Positions 7,902-14,074 of a stretch of 64,000 nucleotides of DNA are shown one piece after another. How positions within the stretch are numbered: the stretch's first letter is position 1; every line of letters starts with the position of its first letter. The position numbers and the translations under genes are program-made. Below the pieces are notes generated by a model. It saw nothing but the letters and a program-made list of their open reading frames with translations, did no database searches and was not told the origin of the DNA. Origin of the DNA: WHSW01 sp963846565 (GTDB lineage: Bacteria; Actinomycetota; Thermoleophilia; Solirubrobacterales; 70-9); the NCBI GenBank assembly GCA_963846565.1, contig CAWJWL010000003.1:715409-779408 (forward strand), written 5' to 3'.

Positions 7902-8056
7902 GACGATGGCGCTGGCGCCGACAAGCCGGCGATCGACGCCGGCGAGGCGGCCGGGCATGACCAGCGCGGTCAGACGCGGCGGGTGAACTTCCTCGCCGGA
8001 AGACAACGCCCCCGGGACCATCGGCGCCGACATCGGCGCCTATGAGCATCAGGGGC
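7902..8056 (+). pseudogene. Frameshifted C-terminal scrap of a choice-of-anchor-Q-type protein
   Basis: In one frame the DNA reads D-K-P-A-I-D-A-G-E-A-A-G-H-D-Q-R-G-Q-T-R-R, and after a one-base shift near 8000 it reads A-P-G-T-I-G-A-D-I-G-A-Y-E. P-A-I-D-x-G ... D-Q-R-G ... D-I-G-A-Y-E is the usual end of secreted parallel beta-helix proteins with the choice-of-anchor Q domain. No N-terminal part is present. The remaining bases to 8258 hold nothing I can identify. Confidence 0.5.
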
Positions 8057-8258
8057 CGCGCTGTCACGGCATGGCGTCGGCCGCAATGACCGCTGGTTCG
8101 ACGATCACCACTGGTCGGCGGCCCCGCCACGTGCGCGGAAATGGCCCACGTAGAGGCGGACTTTGTCCTCCATATATTCGGCTCAAACTGCCGAACGAAC
8201 GCTTCCGCCCGAGCAGTATCGCTTAGGACAAGAAGGGCTACTTCGCGTGCATGCGCGA

Positions 8259-8264
8259 GATACT
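8259..8264 (+). promoter_or_regulatory. -10 hexamer GATACT, 9 nt before SnoaL gene start
   Basis: GCGAGATACTGCGCGTGCG precedes the ATG at 8274, almost base for base as before 5063. Confidence 0.5.
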
Positions 8265-8273
8265 GCGCGTGCG

Positions 8274-8678
8274 ATGTCGGAGGAGAACGTGGAGGCGCTG
8301 CGCCCGATCTACGGCGCATGGGCGCTGGGAGACTTCCGAGCGTCGGCAGACTCGGATCTCTATGACCCGGCACTCGTATGGGTCCTCTCCGAGGAGTTTC
8401 CCAACCCTGGCGAATATCGCGGGCTCGATGCGACGAGAAGGGCTTTCACGGAATGGCTGCGCGCGTGGTCGCATTGGCGTATCGAGGCCGAGCGTTACGT
8501 CGATCACGGCGACCGGGTTGTCGTGCTCACCCACTTCCACGGGCGCGGTCGCGATAGTGGCGCTCTGATCGACGGGCGCGGCGCCGACCTGTGGACCTTT
8601 CGCGACGGGCGAGTGGTGCGTCAGGAAGTCTGGTTGGATCGCCGGAAGGCCCTCGAAGCCGCCGGCCTGCCGGAGTAG
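8274..8678 (+). CDS. SnoaL-like / NTF2-fold protein (MSEENVE family), 134 aa
   Basis: Cassette-type SnoaL protein: start M-S-E-E-N-V-E-A-L-R-P-I-Y-G-A-W, strand D-L-Y-D-P-A-L-V-W-V, Y-R-G-L-D-A turn, the strand V-V-V-L-T-H-F-H-G-R-G-R-D-S-G, then W-T-F-R-D-G-R-V-V-R-Q-E-V-W and tail K-A-L-E-A-A-G-L-P-E. The ATG at 8274 is preferred over an upstream in-frame start at 8163 because the family start and promoter block are exactly here. It is separated from the other copies by the RCC1 gene, which must have been inserted or left between cassettes. Confidence 0.85.
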   Translation: MSEENVEALRPIYGAWALGDFRASADSDLYDPALVWVLSEEFPNPGEYRGLDATRRAFTEWLRAWSHWRIEAERYVDHGDRVVVLTHFHGRGRDSGALIDGRGADLWTFRDGRVVRQEVWLDRRKALEAAGLPE

Positions 8679-8696
8679 CGCGAGAAGTATCCCTTC

Positions 8697-8721
8697 GGAC
8701 TGCCATGAAGAAGGGCAGTCC
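8697..8721. terminator. Hairpin between convergent SnoaL and MarR genes
   Basis: Perfect 8-bp stem GGACTGCC / GGCAGTCC with a 9-nt loop. There is no long U-run, but its place between two converging stops suits a bidirectional terminator. Confidence 0.5.
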
Positions 8722-8757
8722 AAAGCGCAACCTTTTCCAAAGCTCGATTCGTCCTTG

Positions 8758-9237
8758 CTATTGAGATGGGTCGTCCTTTAGCCGATCGAGGAGCCCCGCC
8801 AGCGTCACCAGCTCCTCGCTGGTGAAGCGATCGGCGAAGTGCCGACGCACCCCGGTGCGGTGAAACTCGCTCACGCGCTCGAAGAACTGCCGCCCCTCGG
8901 CGGTCAGGGTGGCCTCGATGCTCCGACCGTCCCCGGTAGAGCGCTCGCGGCGCACCCAACCGGCGCGTTCGAGCCGGTCAACCCGGCGCGACAGACCGCT
9001 CGCGCTCAGGATGACCGCCGTGGCGAGATCGCACATTCGCTGCCTTTCACCGGGCGCGTGAGCAAGAGTCGCCAGCACGTCGAAGTCGCCGCCGCTGAGG
9101 CCGTAGGCGTCATGCATCTCCTCATCGAGCACGCGAGCCAGGCGAGAGTTGGACACGATCAGCCCGCGCCACGCTGCCATCCCAGCTGAATTACGGGGCA
9201 GGGGCTTGTCGGTGGGTGTCGCGGTGCGGGGGTTCAT
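8758..9237 (-). CDS. MarR-family repressor, about 159 aa
   Basis: Winged-helix regulator: dimerisation helices around L-A-R-V-L-D-E-E-M, then the helix-turn-helix M-C-D-L-A-T-A-V-I-L-S-A-S-G-L-S-R-R-V-D-R-L-E and the wing G-W-V-R-R-E-R-S-T-G-D-G-R. The ATG at 9237 is chosen; the longer frame to 9276 would run through the operator. It is divergent from the YceI gene, and the 84 bp between them hold two palindromes, so it most likely represses both genes and is released by a small phenolic or oxidant-type ligand, as is common in the family. Confidence 0.85.
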   Translation of the reverse strand: MNPRTATPTDKPLPRNSAGMAAWRGLIVSNSRLARVLDEEMHDAYGLSGGDFDVLATLAHAPGERQRMCDLATAVILSASGLSRRVDRLERAGWVRRERSTGDGRSIEATLTAEGRQFFERVSEFHRTGVRRHFADRFTSEELVTLAGLLDRLKDDPSQ

Positions 9238-9257
9238 GGGCTGAAGTGTAGCCGCAT

Positions 9258-9275
9258 TGCTTGCGTGCGCAAGCA
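9258..9275. promoter_or_regulatory. MarR operator 1, perfect palindrome
   Basis: TGCTTGCG-TG-CGCAAGCA: 8-bp arms with a 2-bp spacer, 20 bp upstream of the marR start. Confidence 0.75.
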
Positions 9276-9282
9276 TGTGTTA

Positions 9283-9302
9283 TATTGCTTGCGCACGCAA
9301 TA
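9283..9302. promoter_or_regulatory. MarR operator 2, near-perfect palindrome
   Basis: TATTGCTTGC-GCACGCAATA has a single mismatched pair and shares the TTGCTTGCG half-site with operator 1. The centres are about 26 bp apart. TATATT at 9281-9286, a possible -10 for the YceI gene, overlaps it. Confidence 0.7.
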
Positions 9303-9321
9303 AAATCTGAAGGGAACCAAC

Positions 9322-9883
9322 ATGAGCACTACTACCGAAGGGCATATCCAGATTCCGACCGGCACCTGGGAGCTTGATCCGGCCCACACCCGGATGGGCT
9401 TCGCCGTCAAGCACATGGGCGTAAGCACGGTTCGCGGCGAGTTCCGCGAGTTCGAGGGCACAGTCGAGATCGGCGAGGATTCGAGCTCCTCGCGCGCCTA
9501 CGGGACGGTCCAGGCGGCGTCGGTCACCACCAACCAAGCACAGCGAGACGAGCACCTGCGCTCTGAGGACTTCTTCGGAGCCGAAGCGAATCCGGAGCTG
9601 CGGTTCGAGTCCAAGCGGATCGAGCGCGTTGACGAAGACAGCTTTCGCGCGCGTCGGTGACCTGACGATGAACGGCGTCACCAACGAGGTGGAGCTGGAG
9701 GCAGAAGTCACCGGGACCGACATCGGGCCCTCAGGCGAGGAGCGTTTCGGCCTCGAAGTCACCGGCCAGGTCTCGCGCAAGGCGTACCAGATGAAGTTCA
9801 ACGCAGCTCTCGGCAGCGGCAACGCGGTCGTCGCTGACAAGGTCAAGCTTGACCTTGACGTTGCACTGGTCAAGAACGCCTAG
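9322..9883 (+). pseudogene. YceI-family lipid-binding protein, broken by a frameshift
   Basis: YceI proteins are small lipocalin-like barrels that bind isoprenoid lipids. The first 108 codons fit (G-T-W-E-L-D-P-A-H-T-R-M-G-F-A-V-K-H-M, R-D-E-H-L-R-S-E-D-F-F), then at about 9645-9655, in a CGCGCGCG run, the frame is lost and a stop follows at 9660. The rest of the protein (V-G-D-L-T-M-N-G-V-T, G-L-E-V-T-G-Q-V, V-A-D-K-V-K-L-D-L-D) continues in the +1 frame to 9883. Adding one CG to the run restores an unbroken family protein of about 187 aa. Both halves are well conserved, so this is a recent mutation or a sequencing error. There is no signal peptide, as usual for actinobacterial cytoplasmic YceI. 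The start has a GAAGGGA ribosome-binding site. Confidence 0.8.
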
Positions 9884-9902
9884 TCCAGCAAGACTCCGAC
9901 GA

Positions 9903-9930
9903 AGGCCCGGCGGCGGTGTCCGCCGGGCCT
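9903..9930 (+). terminator. Terminator hairpin after YceI gene
   Basis: Perfect 11-bp GC-rich stem AGGCCCGGCGG / CCGCCGGGCCT with a 6-nt loop, starting 19 bp after the YceI stop. Confidence 0.75.
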
Positions 9931-10068
9931 CGAATCCTCGATGGATGCGCTTTCCATGCGGAGTAGGCGTTTCTGAGCGCGAGACGCCTGCGCTCAACCC
10001 TGTGACGCGAACACCGAGAATGAAAATTGGTAGCAAGCGACTCGCATCCTTCAGAGCCGCAGAACGTG

Positions 10069-10092
10069 AAAGGCCCGCCGTAGCGGGCCTTT
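10069..10092 (-). terminator. Terminator hairpin behind tRNA-fMet
   Basis: AAAGGCCCGC-CGTA-GCGGGCCTTT is a perfect 10-bp stem with flanking A and T runs, 6 bp beyond the 3' end of the tRNA. It can work in both directions. The stretch 9931-10068 before it holds no gene I can support. Confidence 0.75.
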
Positions 10093-10098
10093 CTCCTA

Positions 10099-10172
10099 TA
10101 GCGGGGGCGGGATTTGAACCCGCGACCTCCGGGTTATGAGCCCGGCGAGCTACCTGACTGCTCCACCCCGCG
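10099..10172 (-). tRNA. Initiator tRNA-fMet (CAT)
   Basis: The minus strand folds as a full cloverleaf: acceptor CGCGGGG with CCCCGCT, D-arm with GGTAGCTC, anticodon loop CTCATAA, T-arm GCGGG-TTCAAAT-CCCGC. Three G:C pairs (GGG/CCC) stack under the anticodon loop and the first base pair is a C1-U72 mismatch; both mark initiator tRNA. CCA is not encoded. Confidence 0.95.
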
Positions 10173-10214
10173 GCGGTCACCAAACGTTAGCAACGTGAGG
10201 ATCGAAAATCGCGC

Positions 10215-10814
10215 TCAGGCGGCTGCCCGGGCGTGGGTGCCCTCCGCAACGATTTCGCGTTCGATCCGCTTCATCACCGCCGGGTAGACGATTAGGTGCC
10301 GGAAGGGCTTGATCGCCAGCATGTAGGCGTCGCCGAAGAGGCCGTTCGGCTTCACCAGCACGGCCATCTGCACTTGAAAGCCACCGGCGCCGTCCGGCAC
10401 GCGCCCCAGATGGAGGACGCCATGGACCGTGCGGTTCGCGATTTCGGCGGCGAACTCGTCCTCGAGCAGGTAGAGCGGGGTGAACGGGAGCGACTCGAAG
10501 TCGGGACCGGTGGGCGCCTCGCGCAGGTCCGCGGGCAGGCGGTCGCGCAGGGTCGGCACGCGGCCGCCGAGGCCGTCCTTTTCGTCGTCCCAGCCGAGGA
10601 GCTCGCCGAGCTTCCACCGGATGGCGAACAGCAGGCCGGTAAGGCCACCCGTGTCCTCGCCGGGTCCGGTGGTCGCGAAGACGCGCGCGAGCCGGACCAG
10701 GTCGTCGGCCTCCCCGGTGCCGGGCAGCTGCCAGACGTCCTCGAGGCGGAAGTCGGGCGTGATCTCCTGAATCCGCCACGACCGGCTCGTGTACTCGCTG
10801 TTGGGCAGTCTCAT
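10215..10814 (-). CDS. DUF2867-family protein, 199 aa
   Basis: It matches the uncharacterised DUF2867 family: N-terminal W-R-I-x-E-I-x-P-D-F, the acidic L-G-W-D-D core, L-Y-L-L-E-D-E-F-A-A-E-I-A-N-R-T-V-H-G-V-L-H-L and the C-terminal P-F-R-H-L-I-V-Y-P stretch. Relatives are often found as C-terminal parts of NAD-binding proteins or beside TetR regulators. The ATG overlaps the tetR stop by 4 bp, so it is translated after the TetR gene and is probably under its control. Confidence 0.75.
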   Translation of the reverse strand: MRLPNSEYTSRSWRIQEITPDFRLEDVWQLPGTGEADDLVRLARVFATTGPGEDTGGLTGLLFAIRWKLGELLGWDDEKDGLGGRVPTLRDRLPADLREAPTGPDFESLPFTPLYLLEDEFAAEIANRTVHGVLHLGRVPDGAGGFQVQMAVLVKPNGLFGDAYMLAIKPFRHLIVYPAVMKRIEREIVAEGTHARAAA

Positions 10815-11428
10815 CTTCGGTCCACCTCCATCGGGTCGAGTCCGAGCGCGCCGACGGCGGCGCGCGCCGCCAGCAGCTCGTCGTGTGGTTCCTGGCCGGC
10901 GAGCTCGATCACGGCCCCTTCGAGCGCGCCGATGTAGGCGAGCGCGACGGCTCGCGCCGGCGGCCCGGGTGGGATCTCACCCGCGCGGCGCCCGGCGTTG
11001 ATCAGGCGGCTGCAGCGCTTTACGAGCCCGTCGGAAACCTGCTCGAGGCGTCGACCGATCGGATGATCCTGGCCGCTGAACTCCAGCCGCAGCGCGATCG
11101 CGACGCGGGCGAAGTCGCGGCGGCAGATCACGGCGTGGCCGCGCGCGAGGGCGATCAGGGCGTCGACGGGATCGTCGTCCGAGGAGACGGTTGAGCCCAC
11201 CTCCTCCTGCCAGGTCGCGTCGACCCAATCGAGTACCGCCATCGCCAGGTCGTCCTTGTCCTTGAACTGGTGGTAGAGGGCGCCGCGCGTGTAGCCCGCC
11301 TCCTTCGCGACCTGCTCGAGCTTAAGGTTTCCGTAGCCGTACCGGGAAAGGCCGCGGGCGGCGGATTCGAGCAGGGCCTCGCGGGACCGCGTCCGCCGCT
11401 GCGACTGGGTCAAGCTACGTACATGCAT
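10811..11428 (-). CDS. TetR-family regulator, 205 aa
   Basis: N-terminal TetR helix-turn-helix (R-S-R-E-A-L-L-E-S-A-A-R-G-L ... L-E-Q-V-A-K-E-A-G-Y-T-R-G-A-L-Y-H-Q-F) followed by an all-helical ligand domain. The ATG at 11428 lies inside a perfect 20-bp palindrome; nine bases separate it from the stop of the SDR gene upstream. Self-repression is expected, and the DUF2867 gene would be repressed with it. The family's ligand cannot be inferred. Confidence 0.85.
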   Translation of the reverse strand: MHVRSLTQSQRRTRSREALLESAARGLSRYGYGNLKLEQVAKEAGYTRGALYHQFKDKDDLAMAVLDWVDATWQEEVGSTVSSDDDPVDALIALARGHAVICRRDFARVAIALRLEFSGQDHPIGRRLEQVSDGLVKRCSRLINAGRRAGEIPPGPPARAVALAYIGALEGAVIELAGQEPHDELLAARAAVGALGLDPMEVDRR

Positions 11429-11435
11429 GTACGTA
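11416..11435. promoter_or_regulatory. TetR operator, perfect 20-bp palindrome over the tetR start codon
   Basis: TACGTACATG / CATGTACGTA is fully symmetric. It covers the start codon and first codons (M-H-V-R-S) of the tetR gene, so bound protein would block both transcription and use of the start. Confidence 0.8.
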
Positions 11436-11437
11436 TG

Positions 11438-12250
11438 TTACAGGAGCTCTGCGCCCGTGAGCTCTTCGCTCAGCTCCCAAAGCCGCCTGCGCGCCTCAGG
11501 ATCCGAGGCCTGCGGATCCGCGGTGGCCTCCTCAGTGCCGTCGAAGTACCTGCCGGTGACGCCCTCCGCGTCCGCCCCGACCGCGAGCCGCGTCGTCGCC
11601 TCCATCCCCTCGGCCACCGTGCTCATAACCTTGCCGCCGAAGCCGAGGACCATGTTCGTGTCCATCAGCGTCGCCGGGTGGAGCGCGGTTGCAGTGGGGC
11701 GGGCCTCCGGGCCGAGGCGCTCGGCAAGCTCGAACGTGAACATGATCTGCGCGAGCTTCGACTGGGCGTAGGAGCGGGCGCCGTCGTAGCCGGTGTCGAG
11801 CATCACGTTGTCGAAGTCGATGGCTTGCTGGCCGATCGAGGCGACGCTGACCACCCGCGAGCGCTCGCCGGCCCGGAGCTCTGCCATCAGCTCGAGCGTC
11901 AGCTTGAAGTGGGCGAGATGGTTGACGGCGAGGACGAGCTCGTAGCCATCGGCGCTCAACTTCCGCTCGTCCATGACGACGATGCCGGCGTTGTTGACGA
12001 GCACGTCGAGGGCGTCGTGATCGCGCCGCACCTCCTCCGCGAGGCGCCCGACCTCCTCGAGCGACCCGAAATCCGCCACGTACCCGCGCATCCCCTCCCC
12101 CAGCTCGTCGACCACGCGCTCGACCTTCGCCGGGTTTCGGCCGTGGACGAGGAGGCTCGCGCCCTCGCCGGCGAGTTGGCGAGCGCAGGCGAGCCCGAGG
12201 CCGTCGGTCGAGCCGGTGATCAGGATCCGCCTGCTCTCGAGGGCGCACAC
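11438..12250 (-). CDS. Short-chain dehydrogenase/reductase, about 270 aa
   Basis: Classical SDR: cofactor motif T-G-S-T-D-G-L-G near the N terminus, N-N-A-G, the catalytic Ser in V-S-V-A-S-I-G and Y-A-Q-S-K (Tyr and Lys). An Arg soon after the glycine motif (H-G-R-N-P) favours NADP(H). The GTG at 12250 is taken as start because it puts the Rossmann strand at residue 10 and a TAGGCT hexamer lies 7 nt upstream; the frame is open to 12319. The C-terminal half resembles the retinol-dehydrogenase-like group. It lies just upstream of tetR on the same strand. Confidence 0.85.
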   Translation of the reverse strand: MCALESRRILITGSTDGLGLACARQLAGEGASLLVHGRNPAKVERVVDELGEGMRGYVADFGSLEEVGRLAEEVRRDHDALDVLVNNAGIVVMDERKLSADGYELVLAVNHLAHFKLTLELMAELRAGERSRVVSVASIGQQAIDFDNVMLDTGYDGARSYAQSKLAQIMFTFELAERLGPEARPTATALHPATLMDTNMVLGFGGKVMSTVAEGMEATTRLAVGADAEGVTGRYFDGTEEATADPQASDPEARRRLWELSEELTGAELL

Positions 12251-12257
12251 GGCGGGC

Positions 12258-12263
12258 AGCCTA
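12258..12263 (-). promoter_or_regulatory. -10 hexamer TAGGCT, 7 nt before SDR start
   Basis: It supports the GTG at 12250 as a leaderless start. Confidence 0.45.
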
Positions 12264-12358
12264 TCGGCGCGCGCCGCACTTACGCCGGAGGTAATTGAAC
12301 CGCCTCCCTTCCCCTGCAAACCTCGCCCGCGTCAACCGAGATCAACAGGAGAACACCA

Positions 12359-12691
12359 ATGCCTGCATTCGGAATCGGACACCTGCGGAGCGTCGACTTC
12401 AACGACGAGATCATCGACTACGTCAAGCGAATCAACGCCACGCTCGAGCCCTATGGGGGGCGCTTCCGCGTCCACGGAACGCCGCGTCTCGAGGTGCTCG
12501 AGGGCGAGTGGACCGACAGCCTGATCGTGATCGAGTTCCCCGACTACGAGCGCGGTAAGGCCTGGTACGAGTCGCCCGAATACCAGGAGCTCATTCCGCT
12601 CCGGGCCGACAACTCGGAGGGCGACATCTTCCTCGTCGACGGGGTCGATGAGGGCTATCAGGCAACCGAGCTGCTCGCCAAGGTCGCCTGA
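12359..12691 (+). CDS. DUF1330-family protein, 110 aa
   Basis: Dimeric alpha+beta-barrel-type small protein: Y-V-K-R-I-N-A-T-L-E-P-Y-G-G-R-F-R-V-H-G, W-T-D-S-L-I-V-I-E-F-P-D-Y and A-x-x-W-Y-E-S-P-E-Y-Q are the family marks. Function of DUF1330 proteins is not established. The start has AGGAG 8 nt upstream. A second, more distant member is at 48562. Confidence 0.85.
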   Translation: MPAFGIGHLRSVDFNDEIIDYVKRINATLEPYGGRFRVHGTPRLEVLEGEWTDSLIVIEFPDYERGKAWYESPEYQELIPLRADNSEGDIFLVDGVDEGYQATELLAKVA

Positions 12692-12704
12692 GCCTGAGGT
12701 GGAC

Positions 12705-12729
12705 GACGGGGCCCCCCGTGGGCCCCGTC
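12705..12729. terminator. Terminator hairpin between convergent genes
   Basis: Stem GACGGGGCC / GGCCCCGTC (9 bp) with a 7-nt loop, in the 54-bp gap between the DUF1330 stop and the coiled-coil gene stop. Confidence 0.7.
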
Positions 12730-12745
12730 ACCAGACTCAGCCGGC

Positions 12746-13366
12746 TCAGTCGGAGCCGGACTTCCGCCGCTGCTTCGCCTTCGTGGCTGCGCCCTCGAGG
12801 CGTCGTGCCTCGTCGGCCGCGCGGACGGCTTCCTCCTTCACCTTCAGGGCGTCGGACTTCTTCTCGAGCTGCTCGAGGCGATCGACCTTGCCGCGCGCCT
12901 CGACCTTCTCCTCGGTCTTCGCCGCCTTGGTGCGAGCGGCCTCCTTGCGCTTCTCGGCAGAGCGCTCGGCCTGCGCCTTCTTCTCGTCGCGCTGCTTCTT
13001 CGCGCGTGCCGCCTTGCGCTTCGCTTCCTCGTCGGCCTTCTTGCTGCGCGCCTCGGCCTCTTCCTGCTTGCTCTCCGTGCGGGCTTCGGCGGACTCGACT
13101 CGCACCTCGGCCTCGGCCCGCAGCTGCTGGGCCCGCGTGCGCTCGGCTGCCGCCCTGCGGCGGCGCTGGGCATCCTCGCGCAGCTCGGAGTCGCTCAGGA
13201 CCGTGCCGGCGGCGTTGCGGACCGCCGCGTCGGCGCGATCGATCGCCAGTTCGGCCGAAGCCGTGGCGCGATTCTCGGGAGCGATCTTCAGCAGCCGGTC
13301 TGCGGGGAAGCGGACGAGCTTCAACGCGCCGTTGACTGCCTTGCCTGGAACTGTCTGCGGGGTCAT
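12746..13366 (-). CDS. Alanine/lysine/glutamate-rich coiled-coil protein, 206 aa
   Basis: A short N-terminal section (V-P-G-K-A-V-N-G-A-L-K-L-V-R-F-P-A-D-R-L-L) is followed by about 140 residues of almost pure A, E, K, R and Q with heptad spacing, predicted as one long charged helix or coiled coil. No catalytic domain is present. Related actinobacterial proteins are sometimes misnamed IF2-like because of composition. The ATG overlaps the stop of the CsbD-like gene (ATGA), and both proteins have the same build, so they may form a hetero-coiled coil (inference). Confidence 0.7.
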   Translation of the reverse strand: MTPQTVPGKAVNGALKLVRFPADRLLKIAPENRATASAELAIDRADAAVRNAAGTVLSDSELREDAQRRRRAAAERTRAQQLRAEAEVRVESAEARTESKQEEAEARSKKADEEAKRKAARAKKQRDEKKAQAERSAEKRKEAARTKAAKTEEKVEARGKVDRLEQLEKKSDALKVKEEAVRAADEARRLEGAATKAKQRRKSGSD

Positions 13367-13875
13367 CGGTTCTCCTCTGGATCGATCTGGTCTGCCTTCG
13401 CCTCTGCCTGGCGTGCTTCCTGGGCCAGCCGGGTGGCAGCGTCCGCTTCATCGCGCTCGCGCGCCTCGGCCTGCTCCACCGTTTCCTCGGCGCGGGCCTC
13501 CTCGCTCTGGCGCTGCGCAACGGCGTCGCCGACCTGGGCGTTCGCCTGCTGGTCGGCCGCCTGCTGTGCCTTGGCGCGGTCGGTCTCCGCGGACACCTCG
13601 GCCCGTTGCTCGGATACCTCGGCGCGCAGACGCTCGGCCTCGAGCTCGGTCTCGACCTTCTCCTGCTCGAGCTCGGCCTCCTGCTCACGCTGCTCGGCCT
13701 CGGCTTCTGCCTTGGTCGCATGAACGTCGGCCTCGCCCTGCGCCTGTTGCAGGCGGCCCTCCCGCGCGAGCTCCTCGTTGTTGAGCGCCTCGCCCGCGAG
13801 CTCCTTCGCCTTGCCGGCCACCTTGCCGACGATGCCGCCGGTGGTGGTGCGCTCGGTGGTCTCGGGATCTGTCAT
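13363..13875 (-). CDS. CsbD-like stress protein with long coiled coil, 170 aa
   Basis: Residues about 12-50 resemble CsbD (G-K-V-A-G-K-A-K-E-L-A-G-E-A-L-N-N-E-E-L-A-R-E-G), a small general-stress protein. The remaining 110 residues are A/E/Q/R-rich coiled coil. The ATG at 13875 with GAGGA upstream is preferred over 13935. It is the first gene of a two-gene operon with 12746-13366. The role is unknown; stress-linked, cytoplasmic by lack of a signal. Confidence 0.7.
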   Translation of the reverse strand: MTDPETTERTTTGGIVGKVAGKAKELAGEALNNEELAREGRLQQAQGEADVHATKAEAEAEQREQEAELEQEKVETELEAERLRAEVSEQRAEVSAETDRAKAQQAADQQANAQVGDAVAQRQSEEARAEETVEQAEARERDEADAATRLAQEARQAEAKADQIDPEENR

Positions 13876-14074
13876 TTCATGTCCTCTTCGTCGTGGTTTC
13901 GCAATATCAGGAAGGTCTCGCCGGGGGGACGCCAAGCCTTCGCTTGCATCGGCCCCTGGCGGTTATCGGTTACGAGGAGGTCGATCAGGCAGCCGTGCCG
14001 GTCCGTTCGCGGACACGAGGCCCTCGAGCTGGCCGATGCCCTCCGCGACGACGACTACCCGGCGGGGGCACGGG

